From: DATFDN01 sp963830565
GTDB lineage: Bacteria > Pseudomonadota > Alphaproteobacteria > Acetobacterales > Acetobacteraceae
DNA: 64,000 nt
Reading direction: 5' to 3'
NCBI GenBank assembly: GCA_963830565.1
Contig: CAWHMO010000007.1
Span: 310,001 to 374,000, forward strand
Below the pieces are notes generated by a model that did not search any database, was not told the origin of the DNA, and saw only the letters and a list, made by a program, of their open reading frames with translations. Numbering within the stretch: the stretch's first letter is position 1; every line of letters begins with the position of its first letter. Shown here piece after piece: positions 48,321 to 57,293 of this stretch. The translations under genes and the position numbers were made by a program.

Positions 48321-49121
48321 ATGGACTTCACTGGCAAGGTCGCGCTCGTCACCGGCGGCGGCAACGGGATCGGCCGCGCCGCCTCGCTTGGCTTCGCCCG
48401 CGCCGGCGCGAAGCTGGTCGTGGTGGATCGCGACGCGGCGGCGGGCGAGTCCACGGCGGGCGCCATTCGCCAGCAGGGCGGAGAGGCGCTGTTCGTCGCG
48501 GCCGACGTGACCAGGTCGGCCGAGGTCGCCGCCTACGTGCAGGCCGCCCTGTCCGCCCATGGCGCGATCGACTGCTTTTTCAACAATGCCGGGATCGAGG
48601 GCACGCTCGCGCCCACCGCCGAGTACGACGAGGCGATGTTCGATCAGGTGATCGGGGTCAACGTGAAGGGCGTGTTCCTTGGATTGCGCCACGTCCTTCC
48701 GGTCATGCTGCGCCAGGGGCGCGGCGCGGTGGTCAACACCGCCTCGGTCGCCGGGCTCGTCGCCTCGCCGGGCATGTGCGCCTATGTCGCCTCCAAGCAC
48801 GCCGTCATCGGGCTCACCAAGACCGCCGCCGGCGAGGCCGCGCGCGCCGGGGTGCGCGTCAACGCGGTCTGCCCCGGGCCGATCGACACCCGCATGATCC
48901 ACTCCCTGGAGGCGCTGATAAACCCGTCCGATCCCGCCGGCGTGTCCGCGCGCTATCAGTCGAACATCCCGATCGGCCGCTACGGCACCGCCGAGGAGGT
49001 CGCGAATCTCGTGCTCTTCCTGTGCTCCGACCTCGCCTCGAACATCACCGGTGCGCAGTATGTCGTCGATGGCGGGCGCACCGCCACCGGCGGGGCGGTC
49101 ACCAGCAACCCAGCGCGGTAA
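48321..49121 (+). CDS. SDR family NAD(P)-dependent oxidoreductase
   Basis: A 266-residue classical short-chain dehydrogenase. ATG 48321 follows GGAGGGGAA. Cofactor motif TGGGNGIG (residues 11-18), NNAG (~87), catalytic Ser in NTASVAGLVASPG, and Y-x3-K in YVASKHAVIG (~155-159). Post-active-site PGPIDT and the C-terminal DGGRTATGG are standard. It reduces or oxidises an alcohol/ketone; substrate unknown. The Asp following the second strand (VVVDRD) suggests NAD(H) rather than NADP(H). Confidence 0.92.
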   Translation: MDFTGKVALVTGGGNGIGRAASLGFARAGAKLVVVDRDAAAGESTAGAIRQQGGEALFVAADVTRSAEVAAYVQAALSAHGAIDCFFNNAGIEGTLAPTAEYDEAMFDQVIGVNVKGVFLGLRHVLPVMLRQGRGAVVNTASVAGLVASPGMCAYVASKHAVIGLTKTAAGEAARAGVRVNAVCPGPIDTRMIHSLEALINPSDPAGVSARYQSNIPIGRYGTAEEVANLVLFLCSDLASNITGAQYVVDGGRTATGGAVTSNPAR

Positions 49122-49128
49122 GCCACCC

Positions 49129-50019
49129 TCAGTCCCAGTGCGCCGCGGCCCCGATCAGCGCCAGGCCGCGCGCGGTGGCCTCGCCGTTCAGCTGCTCGGC
49201 CATCCCGCCGGCGGCTTCGATGGCGCGGGCATAGAGCGCGGTCAGTTCGGGAGTGCCGATCACGTGCACCATCACGCCGCGCGGCAGCTCGGCCAGCGCG
49301 GCACGCACTTCGTGGCCGATCAGCAGCCCCCAGAGGAACGAGCCGGCGCCCCCGTCCGCGAACCGTCCCGCCAGCGCGAGCGCGCGCATGCCGAACAAGT
49401 GGTGCAGCAGCCCGCCTTCCTGGCCCGAGCGCGCGACCCCGGCATCGAACTCGACGAGGTCGCTGGCCGGGGCGTCGCGGATCGTACGGCCTGGGAAGAC
49501 CTGGCCGCGCAGCGCGGCGAATGTCTCGCCGGTCGCATGGGTCGCGAAGCTGGCGATCCGCCCGGCCGCGATGCGTGCCCAGGTGGAGTTGCTGCCCGGC
49601 ACGCAGGCAAGCCCCGCGCCGCCGCTCCGCGCCAGCGCACCCACGACCAGCGCCGCCTCGCCGCGGATCACGCCCAGGGCGCCGGCGGCGTCGGCGCAGG
49701 TGAGCCCTGGCATCTGCTTCACCTCCGCCCAGTCGAACGGGATAGTGCCCAGCGCGCGCGCCAGCTCGGCCGGCCCAGCGGGGCAGGGGAGAAGGGGCGC
49801 TTCGATCCAGCCCTGCCGGCCGCCAATGGCGCCGCACAGCAGGACGTGCCGCTCCCCGGCCGCGAGCCACGGCCCGATTTCCTCCCGCAGCGTATCGGCG
49901 AACCGCCCGTCCTTCACGTTGAGAATCCCGCGCGGCCCAAGGCGGCGGTCGCGGATGGCTCCGTCCGGGGTCAGGCGGAAGGCGCGGAAACTGGTGCTGC
50001 CCCAATCAACGCCGATCAT
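49129..50019 (-). CDS. dgoK: 2-dehydro-3-deoxygalactonokinase
   Basis: A 296-residue kinase that phosphorylates 2-dehydro-3-deoxy-D-galactonate in the De Ley-Doudoroff route. ATG 50019 follows AGGAGG. The family N-terminus IGVDWGSTSFRAFRL, the central LLCGAIGGRQGW and PGLTCADAAG, and the phosphate-binding VPGSNSTWARI are present. No DgoA aldolase is adjacent, although aldose epimerase and SMP-30 lactonase genes occur in the window. It converges on the SDR with a seven-base gap. Upstream, the IS110 remnant begins within about 20-40 bases. Confidence 0.9.
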   Translation of the reverse strand: MIGVDWGSTSFRAFRLTPDGAIRDRRLGPRGILNVKDGRFADTLREEIGPWLAAGERHVLLCGAIGGRQGWIEAPLLPCPAGPAELARALGTIPFDWAEVKQMPGLTCADAAGALGVIRGEAALVVGALARSGGAGLACVPGSNSTWARIAAGRIASFATHATGETFAALRGQVFPGRTIRDAPASDLVEFDAGVARSGQEGGLLHHLFGMRALALAGRFADGGAGSFLWGLLIGHEVRAALAELPRGVMVHVIGTPELTALYARAIEAAGGMAEQLNGEATARGLALIGAAAHWD

Positions 50020-50035
50020 GCGATCCTCCTATCTC

Positions 50036-50058
50036 GGCATTGCTTGGTTGGCATTGCT
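50036..50058. repeat. 9-bp direct repeat at the presumed IS edge
   Basis: GGCATTGCT occurs at 50036-50044 and again at 50050-50058, separated by TGGTT. It lies between the dgoK ribosome site and the IS110 leader. It may mark the junction of the insertion, but its origin cannot be decided here. Confidence 0.5.
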
Positions 50059-51020
50059 ACGCTGGCCTGCCGAGCCCGGCCGGTAGCCCGAATGCGTCCT
50101 GGTCCGTGAGACCGCGAGGGAGCGTGTGGCGCCGGCCGGTTGTCCGTAAGCCCGAACAGTCGTCTGGGCCCGAGCCCGCATCGAGGAGGATGGGTGATGG
50201 ATGAGCCGCCTGCCGCCGAGCGCTTCGTCGGCATCGATGTCTCCAAGAGCCGCGTGGACGTGCATGTGCGCCCCGGCGGGACCGCGTTCACTTGCACCAC
50301 CGACCCGGACGGCCTGGCCGATCTGGTCGGCCGTCTCCAACCGCTGCGGCCCAGGCTCGTCACCATGGAAGCCAGCGGCGGCTACGAGGGCGTCGTCGCC
50401 GCGGCGTTGGCCGAGGCCGGTTTGCCGGTCGCTATTGTCAACCCGCGCCAGGTGCGCAAGTTCGCCGGCGCCATTGGACGGCTCGCCAAGACCGACGCGA
50501 TCGACGCCGGCGTCATCGCCCATTTCGCCGAGGCCGTCCGCCCCGAGCCCAAGCCGATGCCCGATGCGCTGTCGCTGCGGCTGCGCGAGCTGCTCGCCAG
50601 ACGCCGCCAGCTCGTCATCATGATCAACGCTGAAAAGCAGCGCCTGGGCAAAGCCGCCGACAAACTGGCCCAGCGGTCGTTCAAGACCATCCTGCGCAGC
50701 CTGGAGGCCGAACGCGCGCGGATCGATCGCGCCCTCGACAAGCTGATCGCGGACAGCCCGGTGTTCTGCGCCAAGCAGGATCTGCTCAAGAGCGTCCCAG
50801 GCATCGGCGACGTCGTCGCGCGCACGCTGATCGTCGAGTTGCCCGAACTCGGCACCGTCGATCGCCACCAGATCGCCGCCCTCGCCGGCGTCGCTCCCAT
50901 GAACCGCGACAGCGGCAGCTATCGCGGCAAGCGGCGCATCCAGGGCGGGCGCGTCGAAGTGCGGGCACCCCTCTACATGGCCTGCCTGGTCGCGATCCGC
51001 CACAATCCGCCACTGCGCAG
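50059..51020 (+). mobile_element. IS110-family insertion sequence remnant
   Basis: The element comprises a ~138-base leader and a transposase gene cut at its 3' end. The left boundary is set by the end of dgoK's 5' region and is approximate. The right boundary is inferred from loss of transposase similarity after HNPPLR (~51018). IS110 elements have no long inverted repeats, consistent with none being visible. The leader is the place where IS110 elements encode the bridge RNA that guides target choice; whether it remains functional is unknown. The missing 3' part means the element cannot move by itself. Confidence 0.6.
50197..51020 (+). pseudogene. IS110-family transposase, C-terminally truncated
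   Basis: About 274 of an expected ~330-345 residues. ATG 50197 follows GAGGAGGATGG. The DEDD (RuvC-like) domain is intact: D in FVGIDVSKSRVDVHV, E in VTMEASGGYEGVV and D's in KTDAIDAGVIAHF. The Transposase_20 domain follows (LLKSVPGIGDVVARTLIVEL, IAALAGVAPMNRDSGSYRGK) with its conserved Ser in RDSG. After YMACLVAIRHNPPLR the sequence leaves the family and, without a stop codon, runs in the same frame through ~85 bases into the downstream glycosylase gene, ending at 51705. The DNA-cleavage domains are present but the C-terminus is lost. Confidence 0.85.
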
Positions 51021-51105
51021 CTCTCCCTGCCATCTGAGTTCAGACCCGCGCGCAACCGGTGCGCAAGCCCGAGCTGCGTCGCGTTCGCCCTGGAGCGGGC
51101 ATAGT

Positions 51106-51705
51106 ATGCCCCGCCGCCTGACCTCGGACGAACTGCCCGCCGACACCGTAGCACTTGCGCGCTTCCTGATCGGCCGCATCGTCGTGCGCCGGCTGGCTGG
51201 CGGACTAGCGAGCGGACGCATCGCAGAGACCGAGGCCTACCTTCCGGACGATGCCGCATGCCATGCCGCCTCCGGGCGCACCGCGCGCAACGCCTCGCTC
51301 TTCCTTGCCCCCGGGCGTGCCTACGTGTACCGGGCCTACGGCCGATCGTGGATGCTCAACGTGTCGAGCGAGGCGGAAGGCGTCGGCGCGGGCGTGCTGC
51401 TGCGGGCGCTGGAGCCCCTGGAAGGGATCGCGCTCATGCAGCGCAACCGGGACGGAGTGGCGAGCCTGCGCGACCTGGCGCGCGGCCCCGGCCGACTCGC
51501 CCAGGCCCTGGCGATCGATCGCACGCTGGACGGGATCGACCTCTGCGCCGACACGCGATTATGGCTCGCATCCGACGGCATGGTGGAGGGTGACATCGGC
51601 GCGAGCGTGCGCATCGGCATCACCAAGGATGCCGACCGCGTGCTGCGGTTCTTCCGGCGCGGCAGCCGGTTCGTGAGTGGGCCAGGATGGCTCAACGGCC
51701 TCTGA
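51106..51705 (+). CDS. 3-methyladenine DNA glycosylase (Mpg/AAG family)
   Basis: A 199-residue alkyl-base excision glycosylase. ATG 51106 lies ten bases after GGAG. Family blocks: LARFLIGRIVVRRLAGG, GRIAETEAYLPDDAACHAA with the catalytic Glu of ETEAY, RNASLFLAPGRAYVYRAYG, WMLNVSSEAEGVGAGVLLRA and LARGPGRLAQALAID. The C-terminal RFFRRGSRFVSGP completes the domain. The reading frame is continuous with the upstream truncated transposase, so a 500-residue fusion could in theory be made; the ATG and its ribosome site support independent translation. Confidence 0.9.
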   Translation: MPRRLTSDELPADTVALARFLIGRIVVRRLAGGLASGRIAETEAYLPDDAACHAASGRTARNASLFLAPGRAYVYRAYGRSWMLNVSSEAEGVGAGVLLRALEPLEGIALMQRNRDGVASLRDLARGPGRLAQALAIDRTLDGIDLCADTRLWLASDGMVEGDIGASVRIGITKDADRVLRFFRRGSRFVSGPGWLNGL

Positions 51706-51750
51706 GCGGTGATACTCCGCCACGGCATTGCCCGCCGGGAGGAACATCAC

Positions 51751-53328
51751 ATGCAGTACACGCCGCCGCCGCATGTCACCCAGCACTGGCACATCACCAA
51801 GCCCGCGGCGAGCGGCCGGGGCGGCATCGTGGTCAGCCAATCCAAGGACGCGGCCGAGGCCGGCGTGGCGGTGCTGGACGCGGGCGGGAACGCGATCGAC
51901 GCGGCGGTTGCCACGGCGCTCGCGCTCGCGACCGTGGAGCCGTGGAACTCGGGCCTCGGTGGCATCGGGTTCGCGCTGGTCCACCGCGCCGGGAACAAGC
52001 AGGCCGAGGTCGTCGATTTCGGCCCGGTGGCGCCGCGCGGTCTCGATCCCTCCCGCTTCACGCTGACCGGCCGGATGACACGGGATCTGTTCGCCTGGCC
52101 AGGGGTGGAGGGCGACGCCAATATCCATGGCCCGCTCTCCTTCGCCATTCCGTCCTCGACGGCCGGTTACGCTTTCATGCACGAAAGCTGGGGCAAGCTG
52201 CCATTGTCGGAGGTGATCGCGCCGGCGATCGCGCTCGCCCAGCGCGGCCTGCCGCAGGATTGGTTCACGACGTTGAAGGTCGCCAACTCGGCGGCGGTGC
52301 TGCGGCTGTATCCTGAGAGCGCGCGCATCTATCTGCCGAATGGCCTGCCGCCGATTCCGCCTTATCAGGGGACGCCCGGCTTTTTCCGGCTCGGAAATCT
52401 TGGCGCCACGCTGGAGCGGCTGGCCCGCGCCGGCCTGCGCGATTTCTACGAGGGCGAGGTCGCACGGGCGATCGCCGCCGATGTGAAGGCCGTCGGGGGC
52501 GTGTTGTCGGCCGAGGATCTGCGCCAGTGCCAGGCCCGGCTGCGCCCGGCCACCGAGGTGGCGTGGCGGGGACGGACTTTACAGCTCACTGGCGGATTGA
52601 CGGCGGCGCCCACGTTGATGCGCGTGCTGGAGCGCATGGCGGAGGCGCCATACGGCGACCGGCCCTCGCCCGCCTGGTACGTGGCGCTCGCCCGCGCCAT
52701 GAAGGCCGCGTATGCCGAACGGCTGAGCGGGCTGGGCGAGACGGAGCCGCCTGGGGCCGATACCTGCACCACCCACCTCACGGTCTGCGACGCCGAGGGC
52801 ACGATGGTGGCAATCACCTCCACGCTGCTGTCGTCCATGGGCAGCCGGGTGGTGTTGCCGCAATCCGGCGTGCTGCTGAACAACGGTGTCATGTGGTTTG
52901 ATCCTCGCCCCGGCCAGCCGAACTCGATGGCGCCCGGCAAGCGGCCGCTGACCAACATGCTGCCGGTGATCCTGAAGGACGGGGCGCGGCCATGGATCGC
53001 CGGCGGCGCCTCGGGCGGGCGGCGCATCCTGGCGGCGGTGTTCCAGACCCTGACCTACGCCGCGGATTTCGCCATGGACCTGGAGGAGGCGGCGCATCAC
53101 CCGCGCATCGACGTCTCCGACGCCGAGAAGGTGAGCGTGGATCGGCGCATGCCGGAAACGGTGATCGCGGCGCTGCGCGCCGACGGTCCGGTGGAGGTCG
53201 TCGAGCACGCCGCCATGCCGATCAACTTCGCCTGCCCGAACCTGATCATGCAGCACGAAGACGGCACCCGCACGGGGATCAGCGACGTGGCCTCGCCCTG
53301 GTCGGCGGCGGGGGCGCAAGGATTATAG
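51751..53328 (+). CDS. Gamma-glutamyltransferase family protein
   Basis: A 525-residue Ntn-hydrolase precursor. ATG 51751 follows GGGAGGA. N-terminal large-subunit blocks: SQSKDAAEAGVAVLDAGGNA, TVEPWNSGLGGIGFAL and PSSTAGYAFMHESWGKLP. The self-processing site is Thr340 in the sequence DTCTTHLTVCD, which would become the small-subunit N-terminus. Downstream, SMGSRVVLPQSGVLLNNGV and WIAGGASGGRRILAAV carry the oxyanion and substrate regions. There is no signal peptide, so it is cytoplasmic, unlike classical Ggt. It probably acts on a gamma-glutamyl or cephalosporin-like amide. Confidence 0.88.
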   Translation: MQYTPPPHVTQHWHITKPAASGRGGIVVSQSKDAAEAGVAVLDAGGNAIDAAVATALALATVEPWNSGLGGIGFALVHRAGNKQAEVVDFGPVAPRGLDPSRFTLTGRMTRDLFAWPGVEGDANIHGPLSFAIPSSTAGYAFMHESWGKLPLSEVIAPAIALAQRGLPQDWFTTLKVANSAAVLRLYPESARIYLPNGLPPIPPYQGTPGFFRLGNLGATLERLARAGLRDFYEGEVARAIAADVKAVGGVLSAEDLRQCQARLRPATEVAWRGRTLQLTGGLTAAPTLMRVLERMAEAPYGDRPSPAWYVALARAMKAAYAERLSGLGETEPPGADTCTTHLTVCDAEGTMVAITSTLLSSMGSRVVLPQSGVLLNNGVMWFDPRPGQPNSMAPGKRPLTNMLPVILKDGARPWIAGGASGGRRILAAVFQTLTYAADFAMDLEEAAHHPRIDVSDAEKVSVDRRMPETVIAALRADGPVEVVEHAAMPINFACPNLIMQHEDGTRTGISDVASPWSAAGAQGL

Positions 53329-53336
53329 GGCAAGGG

Positions 53337-53366
53337 CGGCCGGCACGCCTTCAGGTACGCCGGCCG
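53337..53366. terminator. Hairpin between convergent genes
   Basis: CGGCCGGC (53337-53344) pairs perfectly with GCCGGCCG (53359-53366) over a 14-base loop. It follows the stop of the gamma-glutamyltransferase gene by eight bases and precedes that of the convergent phasin-CBS gene by 12. Strong GC stem, no T tract; plausible as a two-way terminator. Confidence 0.5.
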
Positions 53367-53378
53367 TCCAAGAAGGCG

Positions 53379-54524
53379 TTACTCCGCCGCGGTCTGGGTG
53401 TGCTGTCCACCCTCGCGGGCAACACCGCCGAGCGCGCGGCCGGCCTCCTGCGTTAGCCCGCCCGTGCGAGCAATGTCGGACAGCGATACGACGCCGACCA
53501 GGCGCTTGTTGCGGTTCATGACCGGCAGACGACGCACCTGCTGTTCGGCCATGTTGTCCGCCACGTGCCTCAGATCCTCGTCCTCGAACACGTAACGCAC
53601 GTCGGACGTCATCACCTCACGCACCTTGGTCCGCGCGGGGTCGCGGCCTTCGGCGGCTACTCGCACCGCCACGTCGCGATCAGTCACCATGCCCACCAGC
53701 CGGTCCCCTTCGCCCACCGGCAGGGCTCCGGTATCCTCCTCGCGCATCAGGCGCGCGGCCTGCTGGACCGTGTCTTCGGGACTGGCAACGCGCACGCCGC
53801 GGTGCATGACATCGGAAACGCGGCCATGCCGCTCCTGCTGCCCAGATCGGTCGGACTGTCCAAACCCCTGGTTCTCCTGCCGGCGCTGGTCCAGCTGCTG
53901 TTCGAGCGTATGGAGCGCCTGGTCGGCCAACTGGCGGACGGAACGCACCAGAATGGTCGTACCCTCGAACAGCGTGCCGAGGTATTCGCGCACGAACTGC
54001 TGCTGCGCCGCCACGAAGCGGCCGGCGTCGGCCAGCTGGAACAGCTGCTCGGCCGAACGCAGGTTCGTCTGGATCACCCCCTGGACCAGACGCTCCAGAC
54101 CTTGCTGCATATCGCCAAATCCTTCGCCGGAGACGCGCGGCAGAACCATGAGAGTGCGCACATCCTGCGCCCGCTCCTGAACCGCCTGCGCCACGGTCCG
54201 GGCCGTGCGCTCAAGCTGTTCCGTAGTGTTCTCGACGAAGCGTCGATGCTCGTCTGCGAGCACGTTTGAATTCCTGCGCGTCGAGTTCCGCGGCCGCCTC
54301 GCCAAAATGCCGAACCGTGTCGGCGCTGGCAGTCGCGCTCCGCCGCATGGCGTCCGCCGCCGCCTCGCCGGACTCCCGCACCGCCTCGCCGGTCAACCGA
54401 CCGGTCTGCTCCGCCGCGCTGGCGCTGCGCTGGGTCGCTTCGCTCGCGCCCTGAGTGGCGCTTCTTGCAGCGGCCCGGATCTGCTCCTGAACTCCGTTGT
54501 CTTCTTGTCTGAATTGTCGGCCAT
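53379..54524 (-). pseudogene. Phasin-like protein with C-terminal CBS domain pair, two frame shifts
   Basis: About 380 residues after repair. From ATG 54524 (MADNSDKK) one missing base near 54505 leads to GVQEQIRAAARSATQGASEA, then TGRLTGEAVRESGEAAADAM, an Ala/Glu-rich amphipathic region. An extra base near 54275 leads to NVLADEHRRFVENTTEQLER and a phasin core (GLERLVQGVIQTNLRSAEQL... VREYLGTLFEGTTILVRSVR). From ~residue 240 a CBS pair follows (VSDVMHRGVRVASPEDTVQQ... LVGMVTDRDVAVRVAAEGRD... MTSDVRYVFEDEDL... RLPVMNRNKRLVGVVSLSDI). Phasins coat polyhydroxyalkanoate granules; CBS pairs bind adenosyl ligands. The combination suggests a nucleotide-sensing granule protein. Confidence 0.75.
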
Positions 54525-54813
54525 GATTTTACCCAATCGTCGCTCGAGTTGCGAATTGAACTGCGCGATTGCACGCGCAGGCAGTGCGCCCTCGAAAGCG
54601 AGGACCACCTGCTATTTCGGACGGCATCTGAAGGCTATAACCAGAATTGTTCGCCGGCCCGGACATGTTACGGTCTGGCTCCGCAACCTATGCCTGCATT
54701 ATCAGCACCGTCGCCCGCACTACGGGTATAATGAACAAGTGGGCCAACTTTACTCTCATCTCCACCCTGTTCCCGATTTCGTGATCATCGGCCCGCGTTG
54801 TCCGCAGCCCAGC
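54525..54813. other. Non-coding stretch upstream of the phasin-CBS gene
   Basis: These 289 bases separate the phasin-CBS start from the stop of the upstream deacetylase gene. The central part is less GC-rich than its surroundings (for example GGTATAATGAACAAG near 54725). I see no credible gene, tRNA or terminator. A TATAAT at 54727-54732 on the plus strand has no matching -35 box and no plus-strand gene after it. The promoter of the phasin gene should be here but I could not locate it. Confidence 0.35.
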
Positions 54814-55728
54814 TCAGCCCTTCTCGCGCAGCGGCTTCCCGCACCAGCGTGCGATGTGGGCGTGTGTCCCAAACCACGCGCCTCTTGCTTTCGCATGCCC
54901 GACCAGCCGATCCAGCAGCCCCAGCCGGGAGCGATGGCCGATGACATGCGGGTGCATGGTCAGCAGGAACAGCCCGCCCTCGTCCCAGGCGCCGTCGAAC
55001 TCGGCGGTGAAAATCTCCTCCACCGCCGAGGGCGGCGTGTACGGGCGCAGCGGCGAGTGCCGCGTCATGTTGAAATACACGAAGTCGTCGCGGATCCACT
55101 CAGGCGGCAATTCGATGATTCCCGTGGGCTCGCCTTCGTCCTCCAACTCGTACGGGTCATCGTCCGCCATCAGGCTGCTGTCATAGAGCAGTCCCATTTC
55201 GCGGATGATGTCGAGGGTGTTGGGGGAGAAGTCCCAGCTCGCGGTGCGCATTCCCACGGGTTCCTGGCCGGAGACGCGCTCCAGCACCTCGCGGGCGCGT
55301 AGCGAGAGGTCGCGCTCGGCCTCGCGTGGCAGGGTCGTGTTCAGCTCGTGAATCCAGGAGTGGATGCCGATCTCGTGGCCCTCATCGGCGACGGCCCGCA
55401 CTTCGTCGGGATAGAGCAGGGCGGAGACCGCGGGGTAGAAGAAGCTCGCCGGCACGGAATGGCGCGCCAGCAGCCGTCGGATGCGCGGCATGGCGGCGCG
55501 GTTGCCGTACTGGCCCTGGCTGATCCGCATGGGGCTCAGGTCGTTGTCGCGCAGCGGAATCGTCTCGTGGTCCGCGTCGAACGACAGTGCCACGGCGCAG
55601 CGCGCGCCCTCGGGCCAGGCGTGCGGGCGTAGGCTGCGCCCGGCGCGGGCGCGGCCGACGATCCGCCGCCAGGCAGGCTCCGTCCATTGCCAGGGCTCGC
55701 CGTCCGGTCGCGTGGGATCGTTGTTCAT
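54814..55728 (-). CDS. Polysaccharide deacetylase family protein (HpPgdA/PuuE-like, cytoplasmic)
   Basis: A 304-residue NodB-fold enzyme. ATG 55728 follows GGAGAG. The catalytic region is ALSFDADHETIPL with the Asp and metal ligands, ASFFYPAVSALLYPDEV, and the His pair in HEIGIHSWIHELNTTLP; C-terminal TMHPHVIGHRSRLGLLD supplies another His. The absence of a signal peptide and the FDADHE start place it with HpPgdA/PuuE-type enzymes, which act on small cyclic amides or imides as well as glycans. It diverges from the amidase gene, suggesting shared function in degrading an amide or ureide. Confidence 0.82.
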   Translation of the reverse strand: MNNDPTRPDGEPWQWTEPAWRRIVGRARAGRSLRPHAWPEGARCAVALSFDADHETIPLRDNDLSPMRISQGQYGNRAAMPRIRRLLARHSVPASFFYPAVSALLYPDEVRAVADEGHEIGIHSWIHELNTTLPREAERDLSLRAREVLERVSGQEPVGMRTASWDFSPNTLDIIREMGLLYDSSLMADDDPYELEDEGEPTGIIELPPEWIRDDFVYFNMTRHSPLRPYTPPSAVEEIFTAEFDGAWDEGGLFLLTMHPHVIGHRSRLGLLDRLVGHAKARGAWFGTHAHIARWCGKPLREKG

Positions 55729-55785
55729 GCTCGCTCTCCGGTTCCCTGCCGGTATGCTGCGCCGGTCGCAAGCCGCGAGGAAGCC

Positions 55786-57180
55786 ATGTCCAGCACCGAC
55801 GCCGCCCTGCTCAGCGCCGAGGAGATGATCGCGCTCTACGCCCGCCAGGAGCTGAGCCCGGTGGAGGTACTGCAGGCAGTGACCGAGCGCGTGGCGCGGC
55901 TCAACCCGCGCTTCAACGCCTTCGTTGCCATGAACCCGCGCGCCATCGATGCCGCGCGCGACAGCGAGGCCCGCTGGCGGGCAGGCCGTCCGATCGGCCT
56001 GCTTGATGGCGTGCCCTGCACGGTCAAGGACCTGGTGGACGTGGCCGGCTTCCCGACACGACGCGGCAGCCGGCTCACCGACCCGGCGCCGGTGTCGGAG
56101 GATGCGCCTCTGGTCCTGAGCCTTAAGCGCGAGGGCGCGGTGATCCTCGGCAAGACCACGACGACGGAGTTCGGCTGGAAGACGCCCGGTGATTGCCCGC
56201 TGAACGGCATTACGCGCAACCCGTGGGATACGTCGCGCACGCCCGGAGGCTCGTCCTGCGGCGCCGGCGCGGCCGGGGCCGCGGGGTTCGGGCCGCTGCA
56301 TGTCGGCACCGATGCCGGCGGCTCCATTCGCATCCCGGCCGCTTGGTGCGGGCTGGTCGGGCTCAAGCCCAGCTATGGACGCGTTCCGCAATGGCCGGCC
56401 GGGGCCTTCGCCGCAGTCTCCTGCGCCGGACCGATGACCCGCACCGTGCGGGATGCCGCGCTGATGCTGTCGGCGCTGGCGCGCGCGGACATTCGCGACC
56501 CGTTCTGTCTTCCCGACGACCCGCGCGATTGGCGCGACGGCATGGAGGCAGGCGTGGCGGGGCTGCGCGTCGGGGTTCTGCGCCGACCTGGCTTCGAGGC
56601 GGCGGTGGACGCGGATGGCGTGGCAGGGGTGGAGCGCGCGGCGGCGCTGCTGGCGCAGGCCGGCGCGGAGGTGGAGGACTGCGACCCCGCCCTGCCCGAC
56701 ACGCGCGAGATATTCGGCCGCGTGTGGGGCGCGGCGCTGTCCCGCCTGATCGGTCTGTATGCGGAAGAACAGCGCACGCTTCTCGACTCCGGCCTGCTGG
56801 AGGTCGCTCGCGCGCTCGGCGGGATGTCGGCGGTCGAGTACCTGGAGGCCGAGGCGATGCGCGCCGCCGCCGGTCACGCCATGGCCCGGCTTCACCTGCG
56901 CTATGACTTGGTGCTCTGCCCGACGGTTCCGGGCGGCCCGCCGGCGGCCGACGCGCCGACGGTGGATCCGCTGGAATCGTTGTGGACGAAATGGGCGCCG
57001 TGGACCTTCGCTTTCAACTTGACCCGCCAGCCTGCTATCACCGTCCCGGTTGGCGTCGGTAGCACCGGCCTGCCGCGCTCGGCGCAGGTCGCCGCAGCGC
57101 AGTACCGCGATGATCTGGTGCTGCGCGCTGCACGGGTGTTGGAGTTATCAGAACCATCAACGGTTGCAAATTTCTGCTAG
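55786..57180 (+). CDS. Amidase signature family protein
   Basis: A 464-residue amidase. ATG 55786 follows GAGGAAG. The Ser-cisSer-Lys triad is complete: K81 (VPCTVKDLVD), S156/S157 (RTPGGSSCGAGAAG) and the nucleophile S180 (GTDAGGSIRIPAAW). The C-terminal WTFAFNLTRQPAITVPVG block is typical. It hydrolyses a carboxamide to acid and ammonia, or an aryl-amide; related to GatA but not part of the Gat complex. It is the first of four or five same-strand genes with a peptidase and a TRAP transporter. Confidence 0.9.
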   Translation: MSSTDAALLSAEEMIALYARQELSPVEVLQAVTERVARLNPRFNAFVAMNPRAIDAARDSEARWRAGRPIGLLDGVPCTVKDLVDVAGFPTRRGSRLTDPAPVSEDAPLVLSLKREGAVILGKTTTTEFGWKTPGDCPLNGITRNPWDTSRTPGGSSCGAGAAGAAGFGPLHVGTDAGGSIRIPAAWCGLVGLKPSYGRVPQWPAGAFAAVSCAGPMTRTVRDAALMLSALARADIRDPFCLPDDPRDWRDGMEAGVAGLRVGVLRRPGFEAAVDADGVAGVERAAALLAQAGAEVEDCDPALPDTREIFGRVWGAALSRLIGLYAEEQRTLLDSGLLEVARALGGMSAVEYLEAEAMRAAAGHAMARLHLRYDLVLCPTVPGGPPAADAPTVDPLESLWTKWAPWTFAFNLTRQPAITVPVGVGSTGLPRSAQVAAAQYRDDLVLRAARVLELSEPSTVANFC

Positions 57181-57293
57181 ATAAGTCGTTTTGTAGAAAA
57201 TGACACATTGATCTGCTACTTACAGTCGGTTGTTCTCGAAGCATCATCGGAGCGAGTTTGACCTCAGCGGTATCGGGCGCTGGAGGTCCATTC

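Noticed and set aside
55729..56895. Upstream in-frame extension of the deacetylase gene, antisense to the amidase
   Set aside because: The amidase has a complete catalytic triad on the plus strand and ATG 55728 has a good ribosome site, so the extension is a shadow.
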